Shown: one piece after another, positions 37,988 through 47,226 of the stretch | Numbering within the stretch: the stretch's first letter is position 1 | Layout of the letters: each line of letters begins with the position of its first letter | Origin: Conchocele bisecta | Lineage: Eukaryota; Mollusca; Bivalvia; Lucinida; Thyasiridae | Assembly (NCBI GenBank): GCA_029237695.1 | Contig: CM055274.1 | Coordinates: 67,267,484-67,331,483 of the forward strand | Direction: 5' to 3' | Length of the DNA: 64,000 nucleotides | Position numbers and translations under genes: made by a program | Notes under the pieces: generated by a model | The model's database searches: none | The model's input: only the letters and a program-made list of their open reading frames with translations | Told to the model about the DNA's origin: nothing

Positions 37988-39108
37988 GACTCTCGGCATA
38001 CTACGATTAAAAGACGCGTGTTTACCAGACGGAATACATACAGAACATCTCTAGTGATCCGGGGTAGCTGGGTGTCAGAAAGGCATCTATAACGAAGTTC
38101 TTCGCGAACAAACCCTCGAGATGGCCCATCATCCCAAATAGTAGGAGCACGGGGCTCATCGGGTTTGGTAATAGATCGATCTAGATGATATACATTGAGA
38201 GACCACACTGGATTCAGTCGCGCGCGGCTGCCACCTTCGAGCTCTCCCGGTTTGATAGAGGTACCGGACGTCAAATATCTGATGGAAGTGCAAATCGCCG
38301 ATTGCTGCTCCTCTAAACCAACGGGATCGCCCGCGCGAGACGGCAGATGGCTTGCTCGTCACCCTTTTAAACTTGATAGCATCTACAGGCTTCTTACCTA
38401 TCAATCTGGTCACCTCTCCGTTCAGGTGCGGAGACCACGGCGGCAGTCTGACCACCACCCCCCCCCATCGATCGATCGCGAATGAGGGTCTACAAGTTCT
38501 TTGGCGTATTGGTGTCCGAACAGTCTCTCAGCCAGGGTAGGGTCGATTGAAGCGATTCCACGATCCCCTGGTCCCGGTGGTATATTGACGCGGCCGCGTC
38601 TGATAGAAACTTTATGGCTTAGACAATAGATGAGAGACCGCGCCCATGAACTCGCGGCCGGGATCGACCTGGAGAAGGATTCGTCGGCCATTTGAGAGGA
38701 CTCCTCTTATATATTAGGGAAAGAGCCTCAGCCACTTCCTTTAGACTCTTTAGTGGGCCAACGGCTCAGCCCCCTTATAACGACTCGCTACGTCAACGAT
38801 TGTCAGTGCGTACTTGTACGTCTTGCGACCGACGCGATCGTGAGGTAGAAACATGGAGGTCCGCTTGGGTGAACTTGGTTCGGCAACCGGCACGTCGAAT
38901 TTCGGCCGCGGAATATTGTGAGGCGCGGGTAAATAGATCTGCCTATGGCCTGCATCTTGAGCCATTCCTTTACAGCGTTTTCTGAAACCTGGACGCCGCC
39001 GCGAGGTTCTTGATGGCCGTGGAGTCCCTTCCAGTAGCCGCGTGGGCTATAGTATGTATTAACGACAGCTTGCGCGTTAGTTTGGTATACAAGTTTGTAC
39101 GTGTTCAT
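37984..39108 (-). pseudogene. INT: Polinton retroviral-like integrase, frameshifted
   Basis: The integrase would join element ends to target DNA, giving the 5-6 bp duplication. On the minus strand the start at 39108 (overlapping the upstream stop as ATGA) leads to YYSPRGYWKGL and SENAVKEWLKMQA. The DDE core follows: PRPKFDVPV, a QAD segment in a shifted frame, FLPHDRVGRKTYKYALTIVD (about 38770-38850), and GIVE/PTLAERLFGHQYAKE (about 38510-38570). After NGEVTRLIGKKPVDAIKFK comes the chromodomain-like end YLYQTG...PVWSLNVYHLDRSITKP and GPSRGFVREEL. At least five frame changes break it (for example around 38870, 38570, 38470 and 38270). It lies convergent with polB. Identification is firm; activity is excluded as assembled. 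Confidence 0.9.
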
Positions 39109-39470
39109 CGTAATGCGAAGTATTCTAATATATCGACAATCTCCAACATGCCCTCGCCAGTTCGTCCGGTAACTGCGTCGTTAATAATAAACCTTTGTTG
39201 GAAGTTTTCGCTGCAGCCCAATCGCGTTTGGGAGGAACAGGAGATGGGGAATCTAATTCATTCAATCTCGATTGGGAGTCCAAACCCCCAGGATTGGTGG
39301 AGGAATCTAACATCCGCTTTGCGAAAAGGGTGGCCGCTTTTTCGTCCTCGCGCCACGTCTCGAGAGAATCTCGGGCCAGACGAAATCATACTCTTTGCAC
39401 CAGGTAAACGATGTTTTTGGGCAGTGTAGCCTACATCGATCATAGCGTCATAAAGTTCGTCAACTAACAT
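39105..39470 (-). pseudogene. Unknown Polinton gene upstream of the integrase, frameshifted
   Basis: An ATG at 39470 starts MLVDELYDAMIDVGYTAQKH. After changes of frame the last part reads INDAVTGRTGEGMLEIVD and stops in an ATGA overlap with the integrase start, so the two were co-expressed. I do not recognise the family. The intergenic side (39471-39535) is A/T-only sequence that may serve as promoter. It may be a small element-specific protein. At least two shifts separate the recognisable ends. Confidence 0.4.
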
Positions 39471-39509
39471 CGTTCTATATATATATATATTTATAAAAAA
39501 ATTTTTTTT

Positions 39510-39818
39510 TTAATTAATTAATTTAAAATCTCGATTGAATAATTTAATAGCCGACGAGAGCCCACCACCAACACCCATTCCCACGACGATGAACGCGATC
39601 TCGTGGTCCTTTTGGGCCTCTGCACGGTACATAGAAATCTGAAAGTTTGGGCTCGGGATCCATTGGATCGAGACTTTTGTGCGGATATGCCAGCGCGTAC
39701 TCGCGGTTGGCTTCTCAACGTTCTGAAAAGTTTGTGCGGCGTGATTTTCGCGCCGAAGCTCTTCGTTGACCCAGTCCATGATGGGCGCTTCGTTTTTTTT
39801 ACCACGCTTCCTTTGCAC
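39510..39818 (-). CDS. Hypothetical Polinton protein with a C-terminal hydrophobic segment
   Basis: A frame of 102 codons from 39818 begins QRKRGKKNEAPIMDWVNEELR and ends with EIAFIVVGMGVGGGLSS, a short glycine-rich hydrophobic span, then a basic tail. Two other frames over the same stretch also look partly coding (for example DPEPKLSDFYVPC), so the true product probably joins frames. The function is unknown; a small membrane or minor virion component is possible. It lies in the minus-strand cluster between capsid and integrase genes. Confidence 0.35.
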   Translation of the reverse strand: MQRKRGKKNEAPIMDWVNEELRRENHAAQTFQNVEKPTASTRWHIRTKVSIQWIPSPNFQISMYRAEAQKDHEIAFIVVGMGVGGGLSSAIKLFNRDFKLIN

Positions 39819-39877
39819 TATTGAGTTGTTCTACAGCTAAATCATGACGCTACGCTCCTCATCCACGTTCGAGCTTT

Positions 39878-39976
39878 TCATTTTAGAGAATATAAAGTTG
39901 CTAAACCGCTGAACGCCAATGCGTTTACAAGCGCACCACCTACTATTACTTTGCGATTGAAGCCATTTATTTCCAT
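39878..39976 (-). CDS. 32-residue single-pass membrane miniprotein
   Basis: The intact short frame from ATG 39976 reads MEINGFNRK then a hydrophobic run VIVGGALVNALAFSGLATLY and LK, stopping at 39878. A short basic N-terminus plus one membrane helix is common among small accessory proteins of adenovirus-like and Polinton elements. Its stop overlaps another ATG (AAATGA). The call rests on length, hydrophobicity and packing only. Confidence 0.4.
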   Translation of the reverse strand: MEINGFNRKVIVGGALVNALAFSGLATLYSLK

Positions 39977-40057
39977 ATATTAACTGGTAGAATTCCAGCT
40001 TTAAACTAGATAATCTCGGGTCCCAAACTGCGGCCGCTACATCTAAGGTCGCGAACC

Positions 40058-40198
40058 CTACGTCTCCTCACAGTAAAAGTCCAATTTGGGAGCGGTTCCT
40101 CCTAGGGCCATCTTTGATAGTCCCGAGCATACACCCGATACTGAAAACCCGATATCACCACGGCGTGATAAAGCGCATTCACTAACATTTTTAACCAT
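40058..40198 (-). CDS. Small hypothetical Polinton ORF, probably continuing after a frameshift
   Basis: ATG at 40198 opens 46 codons (MVKNVSECALSRRGDIGFSV...) ending KLDFYCEET. A different frame continues plausibly just below it (VGFATLDVAAAVWDPRL, SLKLEFYQLIYG) to about 39960, suggesting one broken gene of about 80 codons. No family is recognised. A TATATAAAAGG-like box (about 40230-40240, plus-strand GCATATAAAAGGG) lies about 35 bp upstream on the other strand sense and is not assigned. Confidence 0.35.
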   Translation of the reverse strand: MVKNVSECALSRRGDIGFSVSGVCSGLSKMALGGTAPKLDFYCEET

Positions 40199-40380
40199 CT
40201 TTGTTTTCAGCCATTGTTATAATTATTGCATATAAAAGGGTGGGGTCGCGATCAATGTTTAAATGGGGCCGATCCAAATTCAACATTGTGATGATTGGTG
40301 TTTAGTAACTTTCTTCTGAACACTGGCTGGTTGTTTTTTTCGGGTATTTCCACACGCACAGGGCACCAACAACTGCCAGA

Positions 40381-41116
40381 CTACCACCACAAACCAACTC
40401 CAATTCGTGAATTGGGGTCAGTCCAACTCCAAACGGGAGTTGGTATTGGTGACAAATTCAAAGAATTTGAGTGTGCTTCCAATTCGTGAATTGGGGGTGA
40501 AGTTGAACCCGATTGCTCTGTCTTCAGATGTTTTGCTGTCTCCGTCCCCATCAATTCAGGAATTTGCTGCAACCCCAATCTCGATTGGAGTTTAGCCTCT
40601 CGAAGCTCGGCGAGTATTTTATCTTGTTTAACTTTTCGGGTGGCAACCGCCGCCCTCCCACCACTGCCTGTCTTTTCTTTTGATTTTTTTATATGCGGTA
40701 TGTCATCCAGTGGGCGGGAGTAAACACTCTGGTTCGATTGTGTTGAGCAATCTGGTTCAACTCCGTCACTCTCGTGGGTGTGTCTTGTGTCATCATTTTC
40801 AGGGCTTATAGTTCGTGGGCATATATGTCCACCAAATTGACAGTGTTTACCCGTGGTCAACGCGGTTGTCAGCGGAGCTAAGTACATTCCAAACTTGTGA
40901 TAAATTGAGCAGCATGCCGTTCTAAGAGTGTGTCCTATAAAAGGGCCAGTCTCTATGAATCGTGAATCAACCCTTCGGTGTTTTTGGTATAGGGAGAATC
41001 TACTAACGGCGGTAGCGTACAAATGAATAGCCGCCGATCCAAGAGTTTTTGTCATCTCTGCTCCCAATTTGGATTCGTATCGCGCATCACATTTTATCGA
41101 TCTCCGCATCTGACAT
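40381..41116 (-). CDS. Hypothetical Polinton protein, about 242 residues
   Basis: The open frame runs from ATG 41109 to 40381. A better start at 41116 (MSDAEIDK) lies 2 bases after the upstream stop but is one frame off. The N-terminal half is structured, with LGSAAIHLYATAVSRFSLY and TGPFIGHTLRTACCSIYHKFGMYL. The C-terminal half is low complexity and holds a run of short CCAAT...ATTGG palindromes at DNA level (40400-40590). I do not recognise a function. Tight spacing with its neighbours indicates a co-transcribed block. Confidence 0.5.
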
Positions 41117-41117
41117 C

Positions 41118-41359
41118 TTATCCACCTGACAAATCTGAGAGAACGCCTACCGAGATAATGCTCCCCGATTGTCCCCCAGCAACCAGCGCAGCTAGCCGCT
41201 CTCGTCGCGCCGCATTTTCATTTTCATTCGGAGTCGTTGCACTCAACCCAATACCAACCCCCGATTCCGATTGCTCTGTCGGATCATTATTGTTGGCAGT
41301 CGGAGTTGACTTTTCTTCTATTAGCTGATCGAGAAGTTCGTCGCCAGTTCATTTTTCAT
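41118..41359 (-). pseudogene. Small acidic hypothetical gene with one frameshift near its start
   Basis: ATG 41359 reads MKNELA and, after a one-base shift, DELLDQLIEEKSTPTANNND, then a linker and NAARRERLAALVAGG, stopping at 41118. The stop lies within two bases of the next ATG. The composition is acidic then basic with a helical end. The family is unknown. Confidence 0.35.
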
Positions 41360-41361
41360 TA

Positions 41362-41493
41362 TTAAATTAATTTAACTATTCTAACAAGTCTCATCACTTT
41401 AACATATTTATTTATTACAAAAATAATAAATGCGCACCACCCGATACTTATGCTCGCAACAAAGCTCGCAGCGGAGCAGAAAATAGTTAACAT
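41362..41493 (-). CDS. 43-residue single-pass membrane miniprotein
   Basis: An intact frame from ATG 41493 to TAA 41362 contains a hydrophobic span (FVASISIGWCAFIIFVI) and a basic C-terminal tail (NKYVKVMRLVRIVKLI). The next gene starts 3 bases after its stop. It could be a virion membrane or viroporin-like component, but this is inference from topology alone. Confidence 0.4.
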   Translation of the reverse strand: MLTIFCSAASFVASISIGWCAFIIFVINKYVKVMRLVRIVKLI

Positions 41494-41597
41494 TGTTAAC
41501 CAATTTCCTTTTTATTAAGCATTTGTTCAGCATTGTTCAGCATTGTTCAGCAATTGCTAAGCATTGTTCAGCAATTGCTAAGCATTGCAATAGCTTA
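41494..41597. repeat. Short interspersed repeat of GCATTGTTCAGCAATTGCTAA
   Basis: GCATTGTTCA occurs four times and AGCAATTGCTAAGCATTG twice between 41518 and 41588. CAATTG and TTGCTAAGCA halves make it self-complementary and hairpin-prone. It lies in the gap between the ATPase 3' end and the 43-residue ORF. Confidence 0.6.
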
Positions 41598-42239
41598 TTA
41601 CTTTGTAATTTTCCTAATTTTTTCAAAATTATTAATAATTGATAACTTTATAAGCAGTTGTTGATCAGTCTTTAGCAGAAGCTTGGCGTGCTTAGTTTTT
41701 CGGAAAGCATCTGTCGAACCTCCAGGCGCTCCTCGCGCGTTGGGATACGTCATTCTCTCGAAGACAGTCATCGAATGAGTCTCGTCCTTGCAGTGAAAGA
41801 GGGCGACCCATTTCGTTGCTCGCGCAGATCCTGAGGACGGCGTTGTATTTTTGAGTGGAGATCCATCCACTTTGCCTGCATTTGGGCGCCAGAAATGCGA
41901 GCTCGGAGAGCAATGTCCTTCTTTTTGGTCATCGCCGCCTTGGCCGAGCAATCGTCAATCACATATAGGGTGGGCTCACCCTGGAATCTTTTGGTATAAA
42001 CCACGCAACCAATCGTGAAGCCTATCACCCGGGTCAATAACGTATACCTCAGGATCGGACCATATCCAAGGCGCCGCTGATAAGTATCGTTGTGCCGCAT
42101 AGTGGGACACAGGATCACAATATGACGAAAGGCGGCATCGCGGTAGGAGCCCTCGAGCAAGTCTAGGATGAAAAACCCGTTTTTTTCCATTTTTTTTCCA
42201 TCTGTCTGCCCACATATTAGGCAGAGTGAGCATCTCCAA
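41598..42239 (-). pseudogene. ATP: A32/FtsK-HerA-type DNA packaging ATPase, frameshifted
   Basis: In Polintons this ATPase is thought to pump DNA into capsids. Recognisable blocks on the minus strand are FILDLLEGSYRDAAFRHIVI (about 42170-42120), PWIWSDPEVYVIDPGDRLHDW, the Walker B-like LYVIDDCSA (about 41960), KKDMLSELAF and VWISTQKYNAV in a shifted frame, and WVALFHCKD (about 41800). KHAKLLLKTDQ (about 41680) follows. The Walker A loop expected just before FILDLL falls in a duplicated GGAAAAAAA stretch near 42190-42205 and is not intact. Three frames are needed to cover the gene. The natural stop is uncertain; the open frame ends at 41598. Its start carries a CCAAT-ATTGG palindrome. Confidence 0.85.
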
Positions 42240-42287
42240 TCGTGAATTGGTATTGATTGAAATTATCTTAATTAAATTCTTTTAGAA

Positions 42288-43622
42288 TTAGTAGATCGCT
42301 GATACGTATCGACCATCTTCGATGTTAGTTGTGCGTCTGTAATAATTAATTATAATACAACGTTTCAATGGCCCGGCTCCGTCCGCCTCCTCTTTGGTTA
42401 TCTGGATCGTCATTACACCCTCACTAGCGTTCTTCAACTTGGCTTCCGCTACCCCGTGTATTTGGTCATTTCATCGCTGGCTCGCATGTCTAGCCATAAA
42501 ACGCGTATTTGGTATTCAGGAACTCCGCGAGGGAGACGGCCGAGAGATGCAGATCTTTGGCAACTGCTGCAACCTCCGGAGAGGCGCTTAGAGCCGGCAG
42601 CAAACTGCTTTCTTACTTTCGTCCCACTGCTGGTGCGCGCCAGAAGACCCGCGCTGTAGAGTTGATTGGGGACTCCCTCAATCGTCACCTCTACCTTCGT
42701 GATTTTGGGTTATAGAATCTGTCGGTTTTTTCTAGCACCGAACGCGAACCGAGCATCCTCGAACAGCATCAGTATACCTTTCATCGAGCGGGCGGGTACG
42801 TTGACGTTTGAATATTCCACAATGTGTCGCCTTTGTTCTTTCGTCATCTTGCGATGGGCGAAGAACTCGGTCGTAAAGTATGGCAACGCGCCCCGGCATA
42901 CTGGGTATTCTGATCAATCGCGCGAGTTGTTCGGGCATCGTGACCATGTCGTACTCCAGCGAAACATTATCGATCGTATACGTCGATAACATGTCCGCTG
43001 GCTATGATAACTCGGCGTAAGTCCGTTGAACGTTAGTTCGTATTCGAGCGGTCCAGCCAAAGCAAAGCTCTGATAGTAGGGCATGTGACTCTACCAGCAA
43101 CTCAAAGTCGAGCGGGGATGTAGAAGCGGTTGCCGTAAGCGCCCGCGACCGCGTGTCACTAGCGTTGTTATCTACCTTGTTAGCAGCCCCCGATTCTAAG
43201 TTTGGTTACGTTCTTATTTTTGCTGGTGTCAATACCTTGATAGGAACCAGCGTTTTCGAGCTCGTGTGACGTCTTCCACAGGTCCTGATAGCAATGGTAG
43301 ACGTCGCTGTCGTCGATCGACATCACCTCATTACCAGAAATCTTTATCATGGTCTTCTTGACGATGGCGCGACCCAGGTTCTGAACGACGGTTCGGTCCG
43401 CGTCCGTCGACGTTAGCGAAATAGTGAAAGCGAGGCGAACAGTACCCGGCACAATGACGTCGTTAGCTCAGAGGTTGGGGAAGCGGACTAAGAGCTGCTG
43501 GTCTGGTCGATCGTCGATGGGTTGTTCGTAATAACGACACTCTGTCTCACGCCTTTTGCCCCGAGGGGCTCACGCAGTCTGCGGTATGGATTGAGTTTGC
43601 GACCGTATTGACTCGAAGACAT
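42288..43622 (-). pseudogene. PY: Major capsid protein (Polinton PY, double-jelly-roll hexon type), frameshifted
   Basis: ATG 43622 begins MSSSQYGRKLNPYRRL. Blocks diagnostic of the Polinton/adintovirus hexon-like capsid protein follow: QLLVRFPNL, VPGTVRLAF, VVQNLGRAIVKKTMIKISGN and SIDDSDVYHCYQDLWKTSHE. Next come QGIDTSKNKN, FYIPLDFEL (about 43110), GNRLEYELTF, YTIDNVSLEYDMV, RVAILYDRVL, VTIEGVPNQLYSAG and a final IEDGRYVSAIY before TAA at 42288. Frame changes occur near 43540, a TGA at 43466, and near 43190, 42900, 42700 and 42600. Intact adintovirus-type capsids are of this length (about 440-450 residues). The start lies 5 bases from a 15-bp palindrome shared with other gene boundaries and is divergent from the PX-like gene. 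Confidence 0.9.
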
Positions 43623-43626
43623 AATT

Positions 43627-43704
43627 AATTTTTTCAAAATTATTGAAACTAAACTTAAACCCGTATGGTTTTGTCTTTAATACATAATTAATTTTAAGAA
43701 AATT
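43627..43704. promoter_or_regulatory. Divergent promoter region with two AATTTT-N3-AAAATT palindromes
   Basis: AATTTTTTCAAAATT (43627-43641) sits 5 bp from the capsid ATG on the minus strand. AATTTTAAGAAAATT (43690-43704) sits 6 bp from the ATG at 43711 on the plus strand. Further copies are at 41616-41630, 47162-47176 and 49630-49644, with a variant (AATTCTTTTAGAATT) at 42275-42289. The placement suggests an initiator-like late promoter or a transcript-end signal; the role is inferred. Confidence 0.5.
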
Positions 43705-43710
43705 ATAAAT

Positions 43711-45001
43711 ATGGCTGATTACGATGTTGAAATGGATGAAATCGGCAGAGACAATTACCTCGATGGTGATGATAATTTCGAGGATTCCCTCGAGACTCCA
43801 GTTCCAATCCAATCACAATTGGGTGCGCTACCACTAGTCAAAGTCAGGAATTACTCGAGGGAGCTGTAAACGACTACTACAACAGTTTGACAGCAGAAAA
43901 AGGTCTGGTCCCCTCTGTCGGTCGCGACTACTCCAAGTTCAAATGTTTGATTATGAACGGTAGATTGCGACTAAAAGCAGCATCAAATATTCCAATAGTC
44001 AACACGAGGACCGGTAAACCCCTATCGCTAAACACCATTGCAGGAAACCGGGGCGGTGGCGAAATCATAAAGAACGAACTAGGCTTCACGGATTGGAAGA
44101 GGGGTAAAACAATTGTGCCGGCCCGCGCTGTAGAGGCCCTACAGTCTACCGACGAAACTATAGCGAAGACGGCCCACCGCGATAGAAACGGTCGAGCTCA
44201 GAGAGGTCCCTCAAATAGCCACCGACGTTATTAACACGATGGAGACCACGTTCAGCGTCCAATCGCAATTGGTTGGGGGAAATACTCAACGATGACCCAC
44301 CGTTTTACCTCTTCGAGAACTCCGTGGACTCGATAAGGCTCTACAAACGGTCCGGGGCGAACTGGTCCTTAACCTCTCCAAACTCACGGCGCTGGATGAA
44401 CATATCGCGCTAGAAGAAAAAAAACTGGAGGAGGCCGGCCGTGACGATAGAGAATCTACCGAGCGGATCGCCGAACGACTGCGGTCTTTGCGGGATGAAA
44501 GAGAAGCTCGCTTGGAGGCCGCCTCGGCTAACCGTGAGGCTCTCGACACAAATAAGTCGGATCCGTGAATCAATCTCGAGGGTCCTGCACGAGGAGACGA
44601 CACTCGGTGAGCGTCTTCGCACTCTGTTCAGAGAGCAGGGCGTCACGATAGCAAGCATCTTCGTTGCTATCGGCATGACTATATCGACCATAGTTCTAGC
44701 TTTCACTGGTGGTGAGGCGCCACCACCCGCTCCAGCACCAGCACCAGCACCCGCTCCATCCGGTGGAGCCAAGGAGTGGATAAAAAAACAACTAAAAGCC
44801 CTCGCCAGTCTTCTAGCTAAATTAGCTGGAAAGGCGGCTGCCGCACTACCTGGACTGATCGGAAGTATCGTTTCTTACTTGCTATCTATATTATCAAAAA
44901 CGGCCGGATGGCTAGCCAAAAATACCTGGGCTTTAATCGTGGCAATCGCCGGTCTCCTATTATTCTCTGTCAGAGAGTTCCTACAACCAAAGCGTAAATA
45001 A
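43711..45001 (+). pseudogene. Conserved Polinton coiled-coil protein with hydrophobic C-terminus (PX-like), frameshifted
   Basis: ATG 43711 starts MADYDVEMDEIGRDNYLDGD. After a shift near 43830 come LEGAVNDYYNSLTAEKGL and NELGFTDWKRGKTIVPARAV. A charged coiled coil follows another shift near 44190 (LEEAGRDDREST..., LRSLRDEREARLEA). The last part is intact: LREQ-like LFREQGVTIASIFVAIGMTI, an alanine/proline linker, KEWIKKQLKALASLLAKLAG and a hydrophobic end with the basic tail QPKRK at 45001. The GVTIASI..AIGM signature and this architecture recur in Polinton and adintovirus proteins, possibly membrane-active or core components. Stop/frame changes occur near 43830, 44200, 44310 and 44560. It ends tail-to-tail (20-base overlap) with the next gene. 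Confidence 0.75.
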
Positions 45002-45253
45002 TCCGATCGCCACGAGGGTGATGACGAGCCCTAATTTCTCCTCCTCGTGTGTTGTGCTTCCAATTTCACCCAATTTGTAATTGATTGGTGTTTCTCCAAT
45101 CGCGATTGGTCTGTTGATGGATCTCGATGGTTCATCCAATTTACGAATTGGGGGTACTGGGTTCGATTTACGAATTGGTGGAGGTGTATCCATTTTGTGT
45201 TTTATGAAATCGGTTCCACTGTTGGGGGTGCGCTTGATGATATCCGTGTTCAC
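44981..45253 (-). CDS. 90-residue proline-rich protein with a C-terminal membrane helix
   Basis: The intact frame begins MNTDIIKRTPNSGTDF, has a repetitive middle (PPIRKSNPVPPIRKLDEP) and ends in EEKLGLVITLVAIGLFTLWL, a single membrane helix at the extreme C-terminus. The middle is encoded by four tandem CCAAT...ATTGG palindromes (45070-45181). It follows the 45291-46402 gene on the same strand with 37 bases between. The function is unknown; it is probably a tail-anchored virion or egress-associated protein. Confidence 0.55.
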   Translation of the reverse strand: MNTDIIKRTPNSGTDFIKHKMDTPPPIRKSNPVPPIRKLDEPSRSINRPIAIGETPINYKLGEIGSTTHEEEKLGLVITLVAIGLFTLWL

Positions 45254-45290
45254 GTTACCGTTGTGGCCTATTTTTGATTGGCGGTGGCGA

Positions 45291-46402
45291 TTACGATCTG
45301 ATTATTGTAACCGTCAACCGGGTCGTCTCGTATATCATATTACTCGGCGCCATATAAAGACCTATTCCAAATACATAGTCTACTGGGGTGCTGGCATTCT
45401 GTAAAACGTCTTGATAATTCTGGATCGCCTTCTCCAGGTCCACCCTAGCTGAGATGGCGTCCTCTACAAGTGCCAAGAATTGTTTTTGTGCATCAAACGC
45501 CGTTCCCGTGCCCAGTATAGAACTGCGAGTTTGCTTCTGTGCGCCGAGGATGGCCCAGACGTACGTGCGAATGGAGTCGTTGACGTGAGTAACCCTGGCC
45601 TGCGTGAACCCTAGACCTGTATCTAACATAAATGTACCCCACGCGTTCTGAACCTCAGCAGCCTGCTGTATGTAATCGACGTGAGCCAGTTTCGGAGGTA
45701 ACATTTTACAAGAAAACACGCCACAGTGCCGACCTCCAGACACTTCCGGCCCGAAAGTCATAGTCGCGGGGTCAAAATTCCCGGCGTTACCGACTGACGA
45801 TGTGGTCACCGGAGTGATCGTGTCTAAAATCAGTCTGTGTCCAATTCCCGGACTGGCACCGTGAATGTGAATGAGAATCGTCCCCGAGGGACAGGTGCTG
45901 GTAGGAAATGCTTTCTGTCTCCAGTCCGCGTCTTTTGAAACGTTAAATGCGTTACACAGTCATTCAAAGGCCATACGTCGTATGCGTTGGAAATGGGATC
46001 CCAGGCGTCGTCTTGAGGTAGTGAAATACCTAGTTCTTTGAGAATCCTCCTAATAGTATAATACGTGTGAAAGTTGTAGACACTTCGGAGCATGACATTC
46101 TTGGATGTCAGATGGTCTTTATATGAAACTCCACACCCGGCTGTTGCGCACCATACAGCGAAATTTATTTGGTTCTGCCAAAACTGCATCGGTGTTGCTT
46201 TCCACCCGTTTACCACCTCCATCGTAGTAATCTTGGGCAGCCTATATTGTTCAAAGATATTAGGGAAATTGGTGGCAAAGCCGCTGTCCGGTCTAACCGT
46301 TACGGTTGGGTGTACAAGGGGGTTAACAACGTCTTTTTGCGTGTATTTACCTCCGACCGCGTACTTTACATTAGAGTTAAAGCTAAATGCTTTGGTATCC
46401 AT
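45291..46402 (-). pseudogene. Conserved Polinton protein of about 370 residues, one frameshift
   Basis: Two long frames (46402-45830 and 45809-45291) join at one break near 45820. The N-terminal part has GGKYTQKDVVNPLVHPTVTV and WKATPMQFWQNQINFAVWCA. The C-terminal part has ARVTHVNDSIRTYVWAILGA, LGTGTAFDAQKQFLALVEDA and FGIGLYMAPSNMIYET. I recognise this as a recurrent Polinton-borne protein family in invertebrate genomes but cannot assign it a proven role; a structural one is likely. Except for the single break it is well preserved. It is divergent from the 46421 gene with only 18 bases between starts. Confidence 0.7.
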
Positions 46403-46420
46403 TGAAAGATATTATTATGT

Positions 46421-46631
46421 TTGCTACTATAACTAATGTTCAAAAAGGGAGTTGTGAACTTCAAAAATTAATAGACAACTGCTGCGGAAAACGCCGGATA
46501 GGCCTTAGATCAATCACCTTCACGGTTGGATGGCAGAATGTGGGGAAGAGCGAAGGGTTTTACTATGTGAAGGATGGACAACAATTAGGTGTAAAGCTGC
46601 CTCACGGACTGTGGGGAATAAGACAGCTCAA

Positions 46632-46690
<59 letters not shown>

Positions 46691-47159
46691 TTTGTCAACT
46701 CAGAGCTTGACGGTATAATCAAACCTCACAGTATCGAAGGCTACCGGGCTCGCAACAATGACCATCAGCACTGATAATGAGGTAGTGGTCTCCCCGGGGT
46801 TGGGTATTCAACTCGGTTTTAGAGAGACATACTCCTCAAACAAAGGAGTGTTTACCCCGGGTGAGTACGTCGGTGATAATCCGGTGGACTTCACCTTCAT
46901 GAAAACTCTCGGGGTGCACCTTGATCGGGTGAACACATCGTACAACACGGTAGACGGATCCCCCAGCACATTACTGAAAACTGTGCCCGCCAGCGACTGT
47001 TTCTATGGCGAGACTGTGACCTTAGACTTCCCACACCCCGAGATGAAAGTTTTGGAATCGGGACACATCCACGAGTTGAAGATTTCTATTCTTGATAATA
47101 AAGGGAGAGAGTTGAAGAACGATTACCCGATTTCGGTCGTCCTAGAAATTTCAAATTAA
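46421..47159 (+). pseudogene. Candidate minor capsid-type protein interrupted by a 55-base poly-T tract
   Basis: ATG 46421 reads MFATITNVQKGSCELQKLID and continues to KLPHGLWGIRQLKV, where 55 consecutive T bases (46634-46688) enter. Coding resumes after the tract, via a stop, as VSKATGLATMTISTDNEVVV and runs intact to NDYPISVVLEISN at 47159. The second part is beta-rich (YVGDNPVDFTFMKTLGVHLD, YGETVTLDFPHP, HELKISILDNKGREL). A capsid penton/minor protein (PW-like) or similar virion role is possible but not proven. Without the T tract both parts would fit one protein of about 220 residues. It is followed within 3 bases by a recurrent palindrome. Confidence 0.55.
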
Positions 47160-47226
47160 TTAATTTTAAGAAAATTATTTAGAATTAAACGCATGTTCGT
47201 AATATATATTATCAACATTATTGAAA

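Noticed and set aside
37984..39429. Plus-strand frames of 62-139 codons opposite the integrase
   Set aside because: The integrase blocks on the minus strand explain the region; the plus frames lack any family pattern.
42394..42989. Plus-strand frames of 65-107 codons
   Set aside because: The minus strand here carries recognisable capsid blocks such as VTIEGVPNQLYSAG and RVAILYDRVL; the plus frames are shadows.
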